From a virus, in the IMG/VR virus record IMGVR_UViG_3300017744_000071, positions 1 to 32,992 of that record: DNA of 32,992 nt. The stretch is one strand, 5' to 3'. The translations under genes and the position numbers were made by a program. Positions 7,868-14,288 of the stretch are shown one piece after another; position 1 is the first letter of the stretch, and each line of letters begins with the position of its first letter. The notes beneath the pieces were generated by a model. The model was not told where the DNA came from, did not search any database, and saw only the letters and a program-made list of their open reading frames with translations.

Positions 7868-8009
7868 TTTTGTTACCCCAGTTTTTAGCTCCTACCTTTC
7901 GGCATTTAGCTACGGCACCAGAAGCATACGCAGAAGGCCATACCTTGTATCTAGACTTGACCTTCTTTGCACAAGCGTCGTTAGCTTTTTTAGTTTTAGC
8001 TTTAGGCAT
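7848..8009 (-). CDS. Tiny basic protein of 53 residues
   Basis: The ATG at 8009 opens a 53-residue frame ending TAA at 7848: MPKAKTKKANDACAKKV, then KSRYKVWPSAYASGAVAKC, then KVGAKNWGNKSGRKKK. The C...KSRYKVWPSAYASG..KCRK pattern is one I recognise from many small phage proteins of unknown function. It is highly basic with two cysteines. It overlaps the start of the following gene by 20 bases and follows the 20-codon gene with a two-base gap, inside a run of similar tiny basic genes. Confidence 0.65.
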   Translation of the reverse strand: MPKAKTKKANDACAKKVKSRYKVWPSAYASGAVAKCRKVGAKNWGNKSGRKKK

Positions 8010-8011
8010 CC

Positions 8012-8074
8012 TTAGTACCCCTTGGGTTTGCTTTTGCCTTTCTTCTTTTTACGCTTACCTGAACAGTTTGGCAT
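8012..8074 (-). CDS. 20-residue lysine-rich microprotein
   Basis: The ATG at 8074 has an AAGGAG site six bases upstream, one of the strongest in the window. It opens a frame of only 20 codons ending TAA at 8012. The product starts MPNCSGK, has a run of lysines and ends KPKGY; half of its residues are K or R. The strong ribosome-binding site, tight spacing and similar neighbours argue that it is translated. It could instead serve to feed ribosomes into the next gene. Its role is unknown. Confidence 0.5.
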   Translation of the reverse strand: MPNCSGKRKKKKGKSKPKGY

Positions 8075-8084
8075 GGTAGTCTCC

Positions 8085-8231
8085 TTACTTTTTATGGACT
8101 TTTTGGACTTCAAAGTTAGCTGACTTAGAAGCTCCTTTGTGTGGTTTGTAGCCGTCTACTGGGTCCTTCATTAGCTTATAGCTACTACCTTTTTTCATCC
8201 AGTGATGGCCTTTGGGTGCACTAACTTTCAT
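8085..8231 (-). CDS. Small basic protein of 48 residues
   Basis: I place the start at the ATG at 8231 (MKVSAPKGHHWMKKG) rather than at the longer frame beginning at 8294. The short form starts four bases after the preceding stop with a GGTGA site, and its content (PKGxHWMKKG, KPHKGASKSANFEVQKVHKK) is a pattern I know from small marine phage proteins that begin about there. It is rich in K and H. The function is unknown. It belongs to the tiny basic gene cluster between portal and the capsid promoter. Confidence 0.6.
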   Translation of the reverse strand: MKVSAPKGHHWMKKGSSYKLMKDPVDGYKPHKGASKSANFEVQKVHKK

Positions 8232-8235
8232 ACAA

Positions 8236-8505
8236 TCACCATTTCTTACATGACCAGTATCTAGCTGTAAGCTTACTGGGTGGGCTTGTGTCACACTTGT
8301 GACGTGCTCTGAACGACTTACGACGTGCAGGTTGGTCTTTCTTAATGCTCATGTTTTGATCGCCAAAACGTATGGTTTTAACTGTGTCACCTTCCTTGGC
8401 AACAACTACAAACTTCTTAGTCTTGTGACTAGGCGTTCGCTTTGGCTTGTTGTACCCGCTTACTCCCGCTCGTGCTAGCCTTGGGTCTGCTTTCTTGTTT
8501 GACAT
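8236..8505 (-). CDS. Small basic phage protein with conserved RRKSFRARHKC motif
   Basis: An 89-residue protein. The N terminus is basic (NKPKRTPSHKTKK), followed by KFVVVAKEGDTVKTIRFGDQNM, then RRKSFRARHKCDTSPPSKL and a final ARYWSCKKW. This C-terminal block, with two Cys and several aromatic residues, is widespread in short phage proteins of unknown function; a small metal-binding fold is possible. The ATG overlaps the portal stop by one base (TAATG), and GGAGG inside the end of the portal gene serves as its ribosome-binding site, so it is coupled to portal translation. Confidence 0.75.
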   Translation of the reverse strand: MSNKKADPRLARAGVSGYNKPKRTPSHKTKKFVVVAKEGDTVKTIRFGDQNMSIKKDQPARRKSFRARHKCDTSPPSKLTARYWSCKKW

Positions 8506-8635
8506 TAAATAATTCCTCCACCTTGGTTTCCAGTTGGTTCAGTTGGTCCTCTAGGACTTTGAGGCGCTGGAATGTTCCTTGGAACTCCCGGTTGACTCGC
8601 TGGAGTAGGGCTTTTAGTTCGTGGTCTGTTAACAT
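8429..8635 (-). CDS. Overlapping coiled-coil gene nested across the portal end
   Basis: A 68-residue frame entirely inside two other genes: bases 8505-8635 overlap the portal C terminus and 8429-8505 overlap the next gene, each in a different frame. Evidence that it is real: an AGAAGG site eight bases before its ATG, and a well-formed heptad pattern (LKALLQRVNREF, FQRLKVLEDQLNQLETKVEELF) that an accidental frame would seldom give. The overlapped portal tail is Pro/Ser/Gly-rich and therefore tolerant. A small helical head-assembly factor is a guess. The alternative is a chance open frame. Confidence 0.5.
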   Translation of the reverse strand: MLTDHELKALLQRVNREFQGTFQRLKVLEDQLNQLETKVEELFNVKQESRPKASTSGSKRVQQAKANA

Positions 8636-10556
8636 CAGTTTTACCTTCTATTGCTTTTTCTTTAAGGAGAGTCTCAGCAACTTTCATTCGTCGCTCAAAC
8701 TCTTTATCTTCCGCATCACCTTCTTTAAGGTTTCTAGTGATAGCGTTAATTTTATCAATTTCTAATTCTTGAGGTACAACAGCAGCTTCAGCAGCCAACT
8801 TAGCAGCCCGTGCTTGTGACTCTTGAGCCTGTGCAGACAGTGCCTGAGTCTGTGACTGTTGGAACTGCATCTGCAACTGTTGTACCTGTTGTTGCATCTG
8901 TTGTGCTTGTGGATTAGGTTGTGAAGCTTTAGACAAGGCTGCAACCAGTTCTTCACGATTAGACAGGTTCATGTTGTCAACAACGGACTGTATCAATGTG
9001 TTATATAGAGGTGAGTCTTTGCCCATTGTTTGTAACAACTGCACAAGTTGGGTTACTTCATACTCTCTTGCAATAATACCCAAAGTACTACTAGCATTAA
9101 ATTTATAATCAGCAACGGGGTAATTTTCGGGGTCAAACTGCATGTACCTATAAGCTGCTTTCTTAACAAAAGGAATCAAGAAAGATTGTTGGAAGTTTAT
9201 TAGTGTGCGTTTATGGCGTTTAATAATAGCGCCAAGAGACATACTAATGCCAGCGGCAGTACTCTCGCCATTAACCTGACCTGCAATTCCTGCTGAGTCA
9301 ACGGCTCCTGTTGCTTGCTGTACCATTTGCTGCAAGGCTCCGGCCTGAGCAAAAGTAATTTGACCCACTTGACCAAAGTTGAAAGGCTGTAAAACTTCAC
9401 GAGGGTCTCCGTTAGTCAGTATCATCTTACCGGGGCGTACCTCTGGTTTAGCACCTCGTGGTAAACGTGTAGCGTCAATGGCAAGCATTGGGTGTATCGT
9501 AAGGCTTAACGCATCAATACGAGCACGTAGTTCGGTGTCGAGTGCTTTCTGACTGTTGTAACCTTTTTCACACACGCCACGACCCCAGAAACGTCCGGGT
9601 ACTACGTCCCAAGGGAATGCTACTACAGGTCGGTCCTGCATCATGTAGGGGTTAGCTTCAGCTTTAAGCAGTATACCACCGTTAGCAATCACTACAACGG
9701 CCTCTACGTACTTTGACTCAGACTCTTGCTCTAGTACCTCTTCTTCGTCTTCGTCCCGCATAGCGGAATCTAGAAGCTCTCGTGGCACTAAACCATAGTA
9801 CTTAGTCAACCTAACCTTGTCGTCGTTGTAGATTGTAATGTCTTGGTCAGGCTCAAGGTCCGTATCTGGTGCTGCAGAGCCTACGTACACGTCACGGTAA
9901 ACACCTTGTTCTTGTTGAAGCTCTACTTGGTGCTTACTAACAAACTCGTCTACAGCCACACCCATAGCGTCTTCTACAGACGTTGCTACAGGGTCAATTA
10001 GGAAGTTCTGAGGCAGTACAGGCTTAAGCTTTACTTTAACCCGGTCAGTAATATTTACACCAACAGCTTGTAAATCTCCACCCATAACAGGTTGAGTTGC
10101 AGGAGCCATCTCTTTCATTTCTTCGATGATTATTTCACCAATGCCTGTACCAAAGACTGCAGAGTTAATTAAACACTCTGCTACAGCCTTACGCACCATA
10201 CAGTCTTCAAAATCTTCCGTAAGCTTGTTACGTAGGAACTGTACGTCTTGGGGTTGTGTATCACCCATGTTGTCACTAACGTCAAACCACTTGCCACGGC
10301 CAAACGTAGCCTCTTCTAGTTCCGCTACATTGGATTCAACAGCTTGTTGTAATGCAGGAGAAATAATACGGGAGCGCTCAGACTTACGGTCACTGTCAGC
10401 AGGATCCCATATGCCACGCCATAATCTATAGTATTCTTCAAATCTCTGTTCATAATTGCTTTCGTAGTAATCCCTCCAGTCTTCACACTTAGTTATAACC
10501 CAGTCTTCAATTGTTTCTTCAATCATCAATGGGTCTTGTTCATATAAATCAGTCAT
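8505..10556 (-). CDS. Portal protein
   Basis: A 683-residue protein of the size usual for podovirus portals. It has an acidic N terminus with WRDYYESNYEQRFEEYYRLWRG, a SERSRIISPALQQAVESNVAELEEATFG segment, a central AFPWDVVPGRFWGRGVCEKGYNSQ and LRARIDALSLTIHPM, and a Gln-rich helical barrel near residues 540-600 (QQMQQQVQQLQMQFQQ). It forms the dodecameric vertex through which DNA is pumped and to which the tail attaches. It starts one base after the terminase stop (TAATATG). The last 45 residues are Pro-rich and overlap another frame. Assignment rests on size, domain pattern and position next to the large terminase. Confidence 0.9.
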   Translation of the reverse strand: MTDLYEQDPLMIEETIEDWVITKCEDWRDYYESNYEQRFEEYYRLWRGIWDPADSDRKSERSRIISPALQQAVESNVAELEEATFGRGKWFDVSDNMGDTQPQDVQFLRNKLTEDFEDCMVRKAVAECLINSAVFGTGIGEIIIEEMKEMAPATQPVMGGDLQAVGVNITDRVKVKLKPVLPQNFLIDPVATSVEDAMGVAVDEFVSKHQVELQQEQGVYRDVYVGSAAPDTDLEPDQDITIYNDDKVRLTKYYGLVPRELLDSAMRDEDEEEVLEQESESKYVEAVVVIANGGILLKAEANPYMMQDRPVVAFPWDVVPGRFWGRGVCEKGYNSQKALDTELRARIDALSLTIHPMLAIDATRLPRGAKPEVRPGKMILTNGDPREVLQPFNFGQVGQITFAQAGALQQMVQQATGAVDSAGIAGQVNGESTAAGISMSLGAIIKRHKRTLINFQQSFLIPFVKKAAYRYMQFDPENYPVADYKFNASSTLGIIAREYEVTQLVQLLQTMGKDSPLYNTLIQSVVDNMNLSNREELVAALSKASQPNPQAQQMQQQVQQLQMQFQQSQTQALSAQAQESQARAAKLAAEAAVVPQELEIDKINAITRNLKEGDAEDKEFERRMKVAETLLKEKAIEGKTDVNRPRTKSPTPASQPGVPRNIPAPQSPRGPTEPTGNQGGGII

Positions 10557-10557
10557 A

Positions 10558-11808
10558 TTAATATCCCGCTACTACGTCTAAGATTTCGTGGTCTTCGATT
10601 TCATAATCGTAGTCGTAAGCCACATTAGCTAACTGGTCGATGTACGCCAAGGCGTCAATCAAGTCGTCATGGGTTAATGGATCAGGAAACTGAAATAGTT
10701 GGTCTAGGAATCTACTGTTCCATTCACCTTTGTTTAGCGTAATGTAACCGTTTTCAAACCTGCCCTGTAACGCCCACATAACCCTGTCAGTTTTCTTTCT
10801 GTTGCCGTGTGTAAGCTCTTCTACTCTAAAGAACGTACCGTACTTCTTTTGTAGGTCCGTAAGAGGAGACATTACAGCCTGTTTAGCAATGCCTCTTTCG
10901 ATACCAACTGATACGGGACGATAGTCTCTAACGGCCTGAAATATTTTGGTTGCCGTTTCGTTAAGGCTCCAGCGTCCGTAGATAATATTATCAACAAACC
11001 AACCGTGCTCACTGACTTTAACGACAGCAATGGCTGTTTCGTCAAGCTTACTGTTTTTAGTCCGTTTCTTGTTGACTTCTTCAAAACCCGCCAAGTCAAC
11101 TGCAATGTAGTAATCTCCTACTTCTGGCTCGTCTTCGCTGAACTTAACCCAGTCTTCCTTAAACATTTCTGACCCACGAGCTTCAAACGACGCCATAAAT
11201 TCCTGACGGAACGCATAAGAAGACATAGACCTTTTTGCAATGTTGATTTCGTCCGGGTCCAAGATAGGGTTATCGTAAGACGTAAAGTGCCAAGCTTTGT
11301 ACGTAGGGTCATCATCTAACTCCGCATATTTGTACAATTCATAAAAGTGGTTGCGACCCATTGGTGTCCCAATGAACATCGCACAGCCCTTTTGGTCAGC
11401 CAAGGCAGGTCTCAGGATCTGCTCAAATACCTCTGGCTTCATGTCGGCGTACTCGTCCATCACCAAGAACTTAAGGCTAACACCTCGCATTGTTTCTGGT
11501 CTATCAGCGCCTTTGAGGCTAATGGTTGCTCCGTTGACAAGCTTAATTTGCAGATTATTAATGTGACTACCACTAATAACAGGATGTCCCAACTCCAGAA
11601 GCGTTTGCCACATGATGTCTCTGGCTTGTCCCTGAGTAGGTGCGACGTAAAATACATGGCCTCTGTCTGCCTGTAGTGCGTTTACTATTAACAACCAAGC
11701 AGCTAGTCTGGACTTACCAGTACGTCTACCCGCTGCAACTATTTTAAATCTAGTGTCGTCTGCCCAGACATCTTGCTGCCAAGGCAGTAGTTCAATATCA
11801 AGATCCAT
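10558..11808 (-). CDS. terL: Terminase large subunit
   Basis: A 416-residue DNA-packaging motor. The ATPase domain shows Walker A GRRTGKS (residues 27-33), Walker B LVMDE (D118-E119) and the coupling motif FIGTPMG (residues 145-151). The RNase H-like nuclease shows YIAVDLAG (D238), VGIERG (E304) and HDDLIDALAY (D381, D385), giving the expected acidic cluster. Length is near the low end for the family but all motifs are present. It overlaps the preceding gene by 11 bases and is followed by portal after one base. It cuts and translocates DNA at the portal vertex. Confidence 0.95.
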   Translation of the reverse strand: MDLDIELLPWQQDVWADDTRFKIVAAGRRTGKSRLAAWLLIVNALQADRGHVFYVAPTQGQARDIMWQTLLELGHPVISGSHINNLQIKLVNGATISLKGADRPETMRGVSLKFLVMDEYADMKPEVFEQILRPALADQKGCAMFIGTPMGRNHFYELYKYAELDDDPTYKAWHFTSYDNPILDPDEINIAKRSMSSYAFRQEFMASFEARGSEMFKEDWVKFSEDEPEVGDYYIAVDLAGFEEVNKKRTKNSKLDETAIAVVKVSEHGWFVDNIIYGRWSLNETATKIFQAVRDYRPVSVGIERGIAKQAVMSPLTDLQKKYGTFFRVEELTHGNRKKTDRVMWALQGRFENGYITLNKGEWNSRFLDQLFQFPDPLTHDDLIDALAYIDQLANVAYDYDYEIEDHEILDVVAGY

Positions 11809-12151
11809 TGAAGTTGTTAAACACTGCTGGTGCTTCTAACAAGTCAAAGGTTACTACTACTTCCATGTTTCCCGAACTACTTGTAGACGCCTTAATAATG
11901 TCTCCCGGTTGTAGTACAAACACCGCATTACCATCAATCAAAAGGTTTTCTTTAGACGATACATTAGTACCGTTGTAAATATAAACGTCCGCTGTTGGGC
12001 TAGGCTTGTCTACAAACAAAGTAATACTGTTGGTTGCGTTATGTAGGTTAGCAACAAAAGCCATGCTCCAGTGTGCTACGTACCCAGCAGGGATAGTAAC
12101 AATCGTTTGCGTACTGGTGTCCGTTAGGTTCTTGTTTTTTGTATACAGCAT
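11798..12151 (-). CDS. Beta-rich small protein, possible head decoration or tail component
   Basis: Start chosen at the ATG at 12151, which overlaps the endolysin stop (TGATG); an in-frame ATG at 12163 is less likely. The 117-residue product is nearly all predicted strand: TQTIVTIPAGYVAHWSMAFVA, SITLFVDKPS, VYIYNGTNV, VFVLQPGDIIKAS, MEVVVTFDLLE. A PAGY / LQPGDII pattern of this kind occurs in small jelly-roll or Ig-like virion proteins. A decoration, head-fibre or neck role fits the setting next to terminase, but I do not recognise a defined family. Confidence 0.55.
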   Translation of the reverse strand: MLYTKNKNLTDTSTQTIVTIPAGYVAHWSMAFVANLHNATNSITLFVDKPSPTADVYIYNGTNVSSKENLLIDGNAVFVLQPGDIIKASTSSSGNMEVVVTFDLLEAPAVFNNFNGS

Positions 12152-12501
12152 CAGTAGATCCACATCACAGGAGTAGTACCACGGGTGTCCACATGAACAA
12201 AGTCAGAAGCAACACCTACACCAGTAAACCCTAGTTTAAGAGCAAGGTTGACAAACTTAAGGCGATCAGCGGCATTTGTTATTTTTATGTCTGCCGCGAT
12301 CCCTTGGGCATGAGTTCCGGGAACCTCTTTCTTACGCTCTATTGAATGCAGTGTCGGGTGTCTGTATCCACTAGTAATGACGAAAGGAAATCCACAGTAT
12401 GCCCTTAACTCGTCTAACTTCTCTAGGAACTCTAGTTCCATGTTGTTGGTGCCTGATTCCTGACAATCGAATTCTTCTCTAGTGAAATGCTTAAGAGCCA
12501 T
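12151..12501 (-). CDS. Endolysin, peptidase M15 (D-Ala-D-Ala carboxypeptidase type)
   Basis: A 116-residue protein matching the compact M15 fold of phage endolysins: FTREEFDCQ at the start, SGYRHPTLH (R47), GTHAQGIAADI (zinc ligands H64 and D71) and SDFVHVD (D100 general base and H103 ligand). It would cleave stem-peptide links in peptidoglycan at lysis. There is no signal peptide, so release should need a holin, and the candidate at 22-366 is about 12 kb downstream in the same operon. An AAGGAG site lies nine bases before the ATG, which overlaps the preceding gene by 11 bases. Confidence 0.9.
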   Translation of the reverse strand: MALKHFTREEFDCQESGTNNMELEFLEKLDELRAYCGFPFVITSGYRHPTLHSIERKKEVPGTHAQGIAADIKITNAADRLKFVNLALKLGFTGVGVASDFVHVDTRGTTPVMWIY

Positions 12502-12874
12502 CTACTATTTCTCCTTCAATAATGTCAGGTGTTGATACTTCAGCAGTACCTACGCCACTAATGTTAATCTGAATAGCATTTCTACCACTGTCTTTTACTA
12601 CTTCTTTTTCAAAAGCACCTACAGGTAGTATACGGTCCATCACAAGTTTCCAAGCAGCAGCTTGATTCTTATGGTCATGGTCCAAAGCAGCATCAAAAAT
12701 AGTCTCTAGTACCTTACGTGACTTGGGACTAGCGAGCATTCTAGCTTTGTACTCGTTGATTATCGCTGCGTCACCCTTGGGTCGGCCTACTACACCCTTA
12801 TTTCCGGGCTTTACAGCGGCTACTTCTGACTTCCGGGGTCTGCCACGACCTCTTTTTTTAACAACGTCGGTCAT
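12491..12874 (-). CDS. Small DNA-binding protein, candidate small terminase subunit
   Basis: Start chosen at ATG 12874 (MTDVVKKRG); the longer frame begins with TTG inside the promoter leader. The 127-residue product begins with an AT-hook-like GRGRPRK and a second VGRPKGD. It then has a helical segment (INEYKARMLASPKSRKVLETIFDAAL, NQAAAWKLVMDRILP) and an acidic tail (TPDIIEGEIVDGS). It is the first gene of the late operon, three genes upstream of terL. Small size, DNA-binding N terminus, helical core and position suit a small terminase subunit that recognises the packaging site; a late transcription factor is an alternative. Confidence 0.55.
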   Translation of the reverse strand: MTDVVKKRGRGRPRKSEVAAVKPGNKGVVGRPKGDAAIINEYKARMLASPKSRKVLETIFDAALDHDHKNQAAAWKLVMDRILPVGAFEKEVVKDSGRNAIQINISGVGTAEVSTPDIIEGEIVDGS

Positions 12875-12902
12875 AACATAAATTGTCCCTAAATACAACA
12901 AT

Positions 12903-12931
12903 AGTATACCATAAGTTTACACGAAAGTCAA
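12903..12931 (-). promoter_or_regulatory. Leftward sigma70-type promoter of the late operon
   Basis: On the minus strand: TTGACT (12931-12926), a 17-base spacer, TATACT (12908-12903), each matching five of six consensus bases. TATGG directly before the -10 gives an extended -10. The start of transcription is expected near 12896, about 20 bases before the ATG at 12874. It would drive the candidate small terminase, endolysin, terminase, portal and beyond. Confidence 0.85.
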
Positions 12932-13315
12932 GCTATTTTAGGAGTAAAAGCAGTAATAGTACAAACACGAGTAAAAACAAAGGGTTACACGAGTTTAATT
13001 TAAGGGTAATTTTCCTAATTTTAACCTATTTTGTGCGTAAGTGGCTACTACAAAAGTTAAACATATGTCAACCCCTCCCCCGGCCCTAGTTTCTACGCGG
13101 GTTTCAACAAAGGTTGACACAAGACGCGGCCTATGGTAGCGACCAGAGTTGGCACGAGTCTTGCATGGGTAAACTTGGCATGGGTTTTGCATGGGTTGAC
13201 AAGTGTGTGGACTTATGTTGGACCCTATAGTTGGCACGATTGTTGCTACGCGAGCTATCTATTACACGCGCACATGCGAATATCATACGTCAACCAATGC
13301 GGTCAATAGTTTATT
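12932..13315. other. Divergent intergenic control region, candidate origin
   Basis: No convincing gene lies here; frames on both strands are short and lack ribosome-binding sites. The left part (12932-13065) is AT-rich (runs such as AAGGGTAATTTTCCTAATTTT). The right part (13066-13260) is more GC-rich and carries the TTGRCA-type motif array reported separately. An AT-rich stretch beside a motif array, between divergent operons, is a plausible replication origin and/or regulator-binding region. This is inference from layout. Confidence 0.45.
13114..13239 (+). repeat. Array of TTGRCA / TTGCATGGG motifs
   Basis: TTGACA at 13114 and 13196; TTGGCA at 13149, 13175 and 13231; TTGCATGGG at 13161 and 13187. 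The two blocks 13149-13169 and 13175-13195 are imperfect 21-base direct repeats (TTGGCAYGRGTYTTGCATGGG in degenerate form). The hexamers look like -35 elements, but I find no good -10 element 16-18 bases downstream of any of them. Repeated protein-binding sites or iterons are therefore more likely than a promoter cluster. Confidence 0.6.
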
Positions 13316-13326
13316 TGTGGTATTAT
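13316..13326 (+). promoter_or_regulatory. Rightward extended -10 promoter for the early genes
   Basis: TGTGG followed by TATTAT: the extended -10 TRTGN is matched exactly and the -10 hexamer five of six. The -35 position (13298-13303) is a poor match, which an extended -10 can tolerate. Transcription would start near 13333, 35 bases before the first small frame at 13368. Confidence 0.55.
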
Positions 13327-13367
13327 TTACTATGTACATCTTGGGTTAGATATAGGAATATACACAC

Positions 13368-13397
13368 ATGGCGACGGGGGACAGAGGCCACCCCTAA
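13368..13397 (+). CDS. Possible nine-residue leader peptide
   Basis: The ATG at 13368, with AGGAA about ten bases upstream, opens a nine-codon frame (MATGDRGHP) ending TAA at 13397, and the next gene's ATG starts on the very next base. The downstream gene has only a weak ribosome site of its own. The arrangement suggests a leader cistron that loads ribosomes onto the first early gene. The frame is very short and may be chance. Confidence 0.3.
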   Translation: MATGDRGHP

Positions 13398-13664
13398 ATG
13401 AGAATGATTCTTATGACTACACTAGACAGAAACACAGCTAAAAAGATCGCGGAGCACTTCACGACTATTCAGGTGTGGGAAGATATCGCGAACACCGACC
13501 TAGCAAAAGGCAACTACAAGGATGCACGTAAATGGTCTGACGTAGCGAACCGCGCAATTTGTGAACTTGCGGACGACTTCGGTATTGAGTTATCTACGCT
13601 GTCAATAGCGCGGCGGCAGTTACGCGACGGGTACAAATACGAATGGGTGAACGACGCGGTCTGA
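13398..13664 (+). CDS. Early protein of unknown function (88 residues)
   Basis: First sizeable rightward gene. The product is soluble and mainly helical (RNTAKKIAEHFTTIQVWEDIA, ARKWSDVANRAICELADDF) with a basic C-terminal part (RRQLRDGYKYEW). No domain is recognised. A start at the third Met (13413) is possible, but the first ATG abuts the leader stop. As an immediate-early gene it is a candidate host-takeover factor, by position only. Confidence 0.6.
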   Translation: MRMILMTTLDRNTAKKIAEHFTTIQVWEDIANTDLAKGNYKDARKWSDVANRAICELADDFGIELSTLSIARRQLRDGYKYEWVNDAV

Positions 13665-13665
13665 G

Positions 13666-13694
13666 TTGACTAATCGCTGGGCATTCGCTAGAGT
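13666..13694 (+). promoter_or_regulatory. Rightward sigma70-like promoter, second early promoter
   Basis: TTGACT (13666-13671), a 17-base spacer, TAGAGT (13689-13694): five of six and four of six consensus matches. It lies in the gap between two early genes, with transcription expected near 13701, just upstream of the gene at 13748. Confidence 0.55.
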
Positions 13695-13706
13695 GTCCAG
13701 CAGTGA

Positions 13707-13726
13707 GTCAACACACGTCAACACAC
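13707..13726 (+). repeat. Tandem GTCAACACAC repeat
   Basis: Two exact adjacent copies of a 10-base unit (13707-13716 and 13717-13726) lie at the expected start of transcription of the preceding promoter. The GTCAAC core is the complement of the GTTGAC seen in the 13114-13201 motif array. It could be an operator for a phage or host regulator. Confidence 0.6.
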
Positions 13727-13747
13727 GAGCCACAGGAGGGCTTTGAC

Positions 13748-13942
13748 ATGAAATACCTAGAGCTAGAACACGACACACACGGACACGTTCGCATCGAATG
13801 GAACGAGAACGCATCATTCAACTTTCAGACACCTATTGGTGGACAGTGGGTAGACTTCCACGCCTTCACTTGCTACGGTCTGGAGACTGAACATGAGGCA
13901 TTCACGGAAGCATGGGAAGCACTAGAGGAGCTTGAAGCATGA
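13748..13942 (+). CDS. Small acidic early protein (64 residues)
   Basis: Start chosen at ATG 13748 because AGGAGG lies eight bases upstream; the longer frame from 13703 lacks a site. The product is acidic with aromatic residues (MKYLELEHDTHGHVRIEW, FNFQTPIGGQWVDFHAF) and a C-terminal E-rich helix (HEAFTEAWEALEELEA). The fold looks small and alpha/beta. No family is recognised. Its stop overlaps the next ATG (ATGA). Confidence 0.65.
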   Translation: MKYLELEHDTHGHVRIEWNENASFNFQTPIGGQWVDFHAFTCYGLETEHEAFTEAWEALEELEA

Positions 13943-14178
13943 AACTGAAACAGCTAGGTAGCAACAAGACAGAGGTAGAATTCACCGACGGCACTACTGT
14001 ATTCTTCAGCTACGAGACACCGGTAGCACTTCAGGACACCCACGGAAACTACTTCAGGACAGAGGAATTTTGGTCCGTCACTACGTCCAAGCATATTAAC
14101 CAGTGGCTGAAGTCACGCGGTGCGGACTACTGCGACACACTGACACAGGACAGCATCAACGGGAGGGCTGTAGCATAA
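13939..14178 (+). CDS. Small early protein, type common in marine phages
   Basis: A 79-residue protein with MKLKQLGSNKTEVEFTDGT, VFFSYETPVA and a C-terminal TTSKHINQWLKSRGA. This pattern (xxVExxDGTxVxFSYxTPVA, then TTSKHINQWL) recurs in small phage proteins of unknown function, as I recall it. It is coupled to its neighbours by ATGA on the left and TAATG on the right. It may modify a host process early; there is no direct evidence. Confidence 0.7.
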   Translation: MKLKQLGSNKTEVEFTDGTTVFFSYETPVALQDTHGNYFRTEEFWSVTTSKHINQWLKSRGADYCDTLTQDSINGRAVA

Positions 14179-14288
14179 TGGAATTTTTACTACTGGCGAC
14201 ACTGGTTACAATTTTGTTCACATTCGGGGCTATCATTGGTCACGCTGTGGGCTATGAAAAGGGCAGAGACGAGGGCAGACGACGATGA
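14178..14288 (+). CDS. 36-residue single-TM protein
   Basis: The ATG overlaps the preceding stop (TAATG) with GGGAGGG about nine bases upstream. Residues 2-21 are a hydrophobic helix (EFLLLATLVTILFTFGAIIG), followed by a short basic tail (GYEKGRDEGRRR). The layout, with the N terminus probably outside and a positive C terminus inside, fits a small inner-membrane protein. The function is unknown; the early position suggests action on the host membrane. Confidence 0.65.
   Translation: MEFLLLATLVTILFTFGAIIGHAVGYEKGRDEGRRR

Noticed and set aside
8232-8294. Longer start for the 48-residue basic gene (MTQAHPV...)
   Set aside because: It would overlap the preceding conserved C terminus (ARYWSCKKW), and the shorter start has the better ribosome site and spacing.
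12875-12901. Upstream start of the candidate small terminase at 12901
   Set aside because: That codon is TTG and lies next to the -10 element, at or before the expected transcription start.
13066-13071. Second leftward promoter (TTGACA on the minus strand)
   Set aside because: The best -10 candidates at 15-18 bases match only about three of six positions.
13114-13201. Cluster of sigma70 promoters from TTGACA/TTGGCA hexamers
   Set aside because: None has a -10 hexamer with more than about three matches at 16-18 bases, so they were recorded as a motif array instead.
12995-13237. 80-residue minus-strand frame in the intergenic region
   Set aside because: Cys/Pro/Arg-rich product from the repeat array, no ribosome site, crosses the motif repeats; not supported as a gene.
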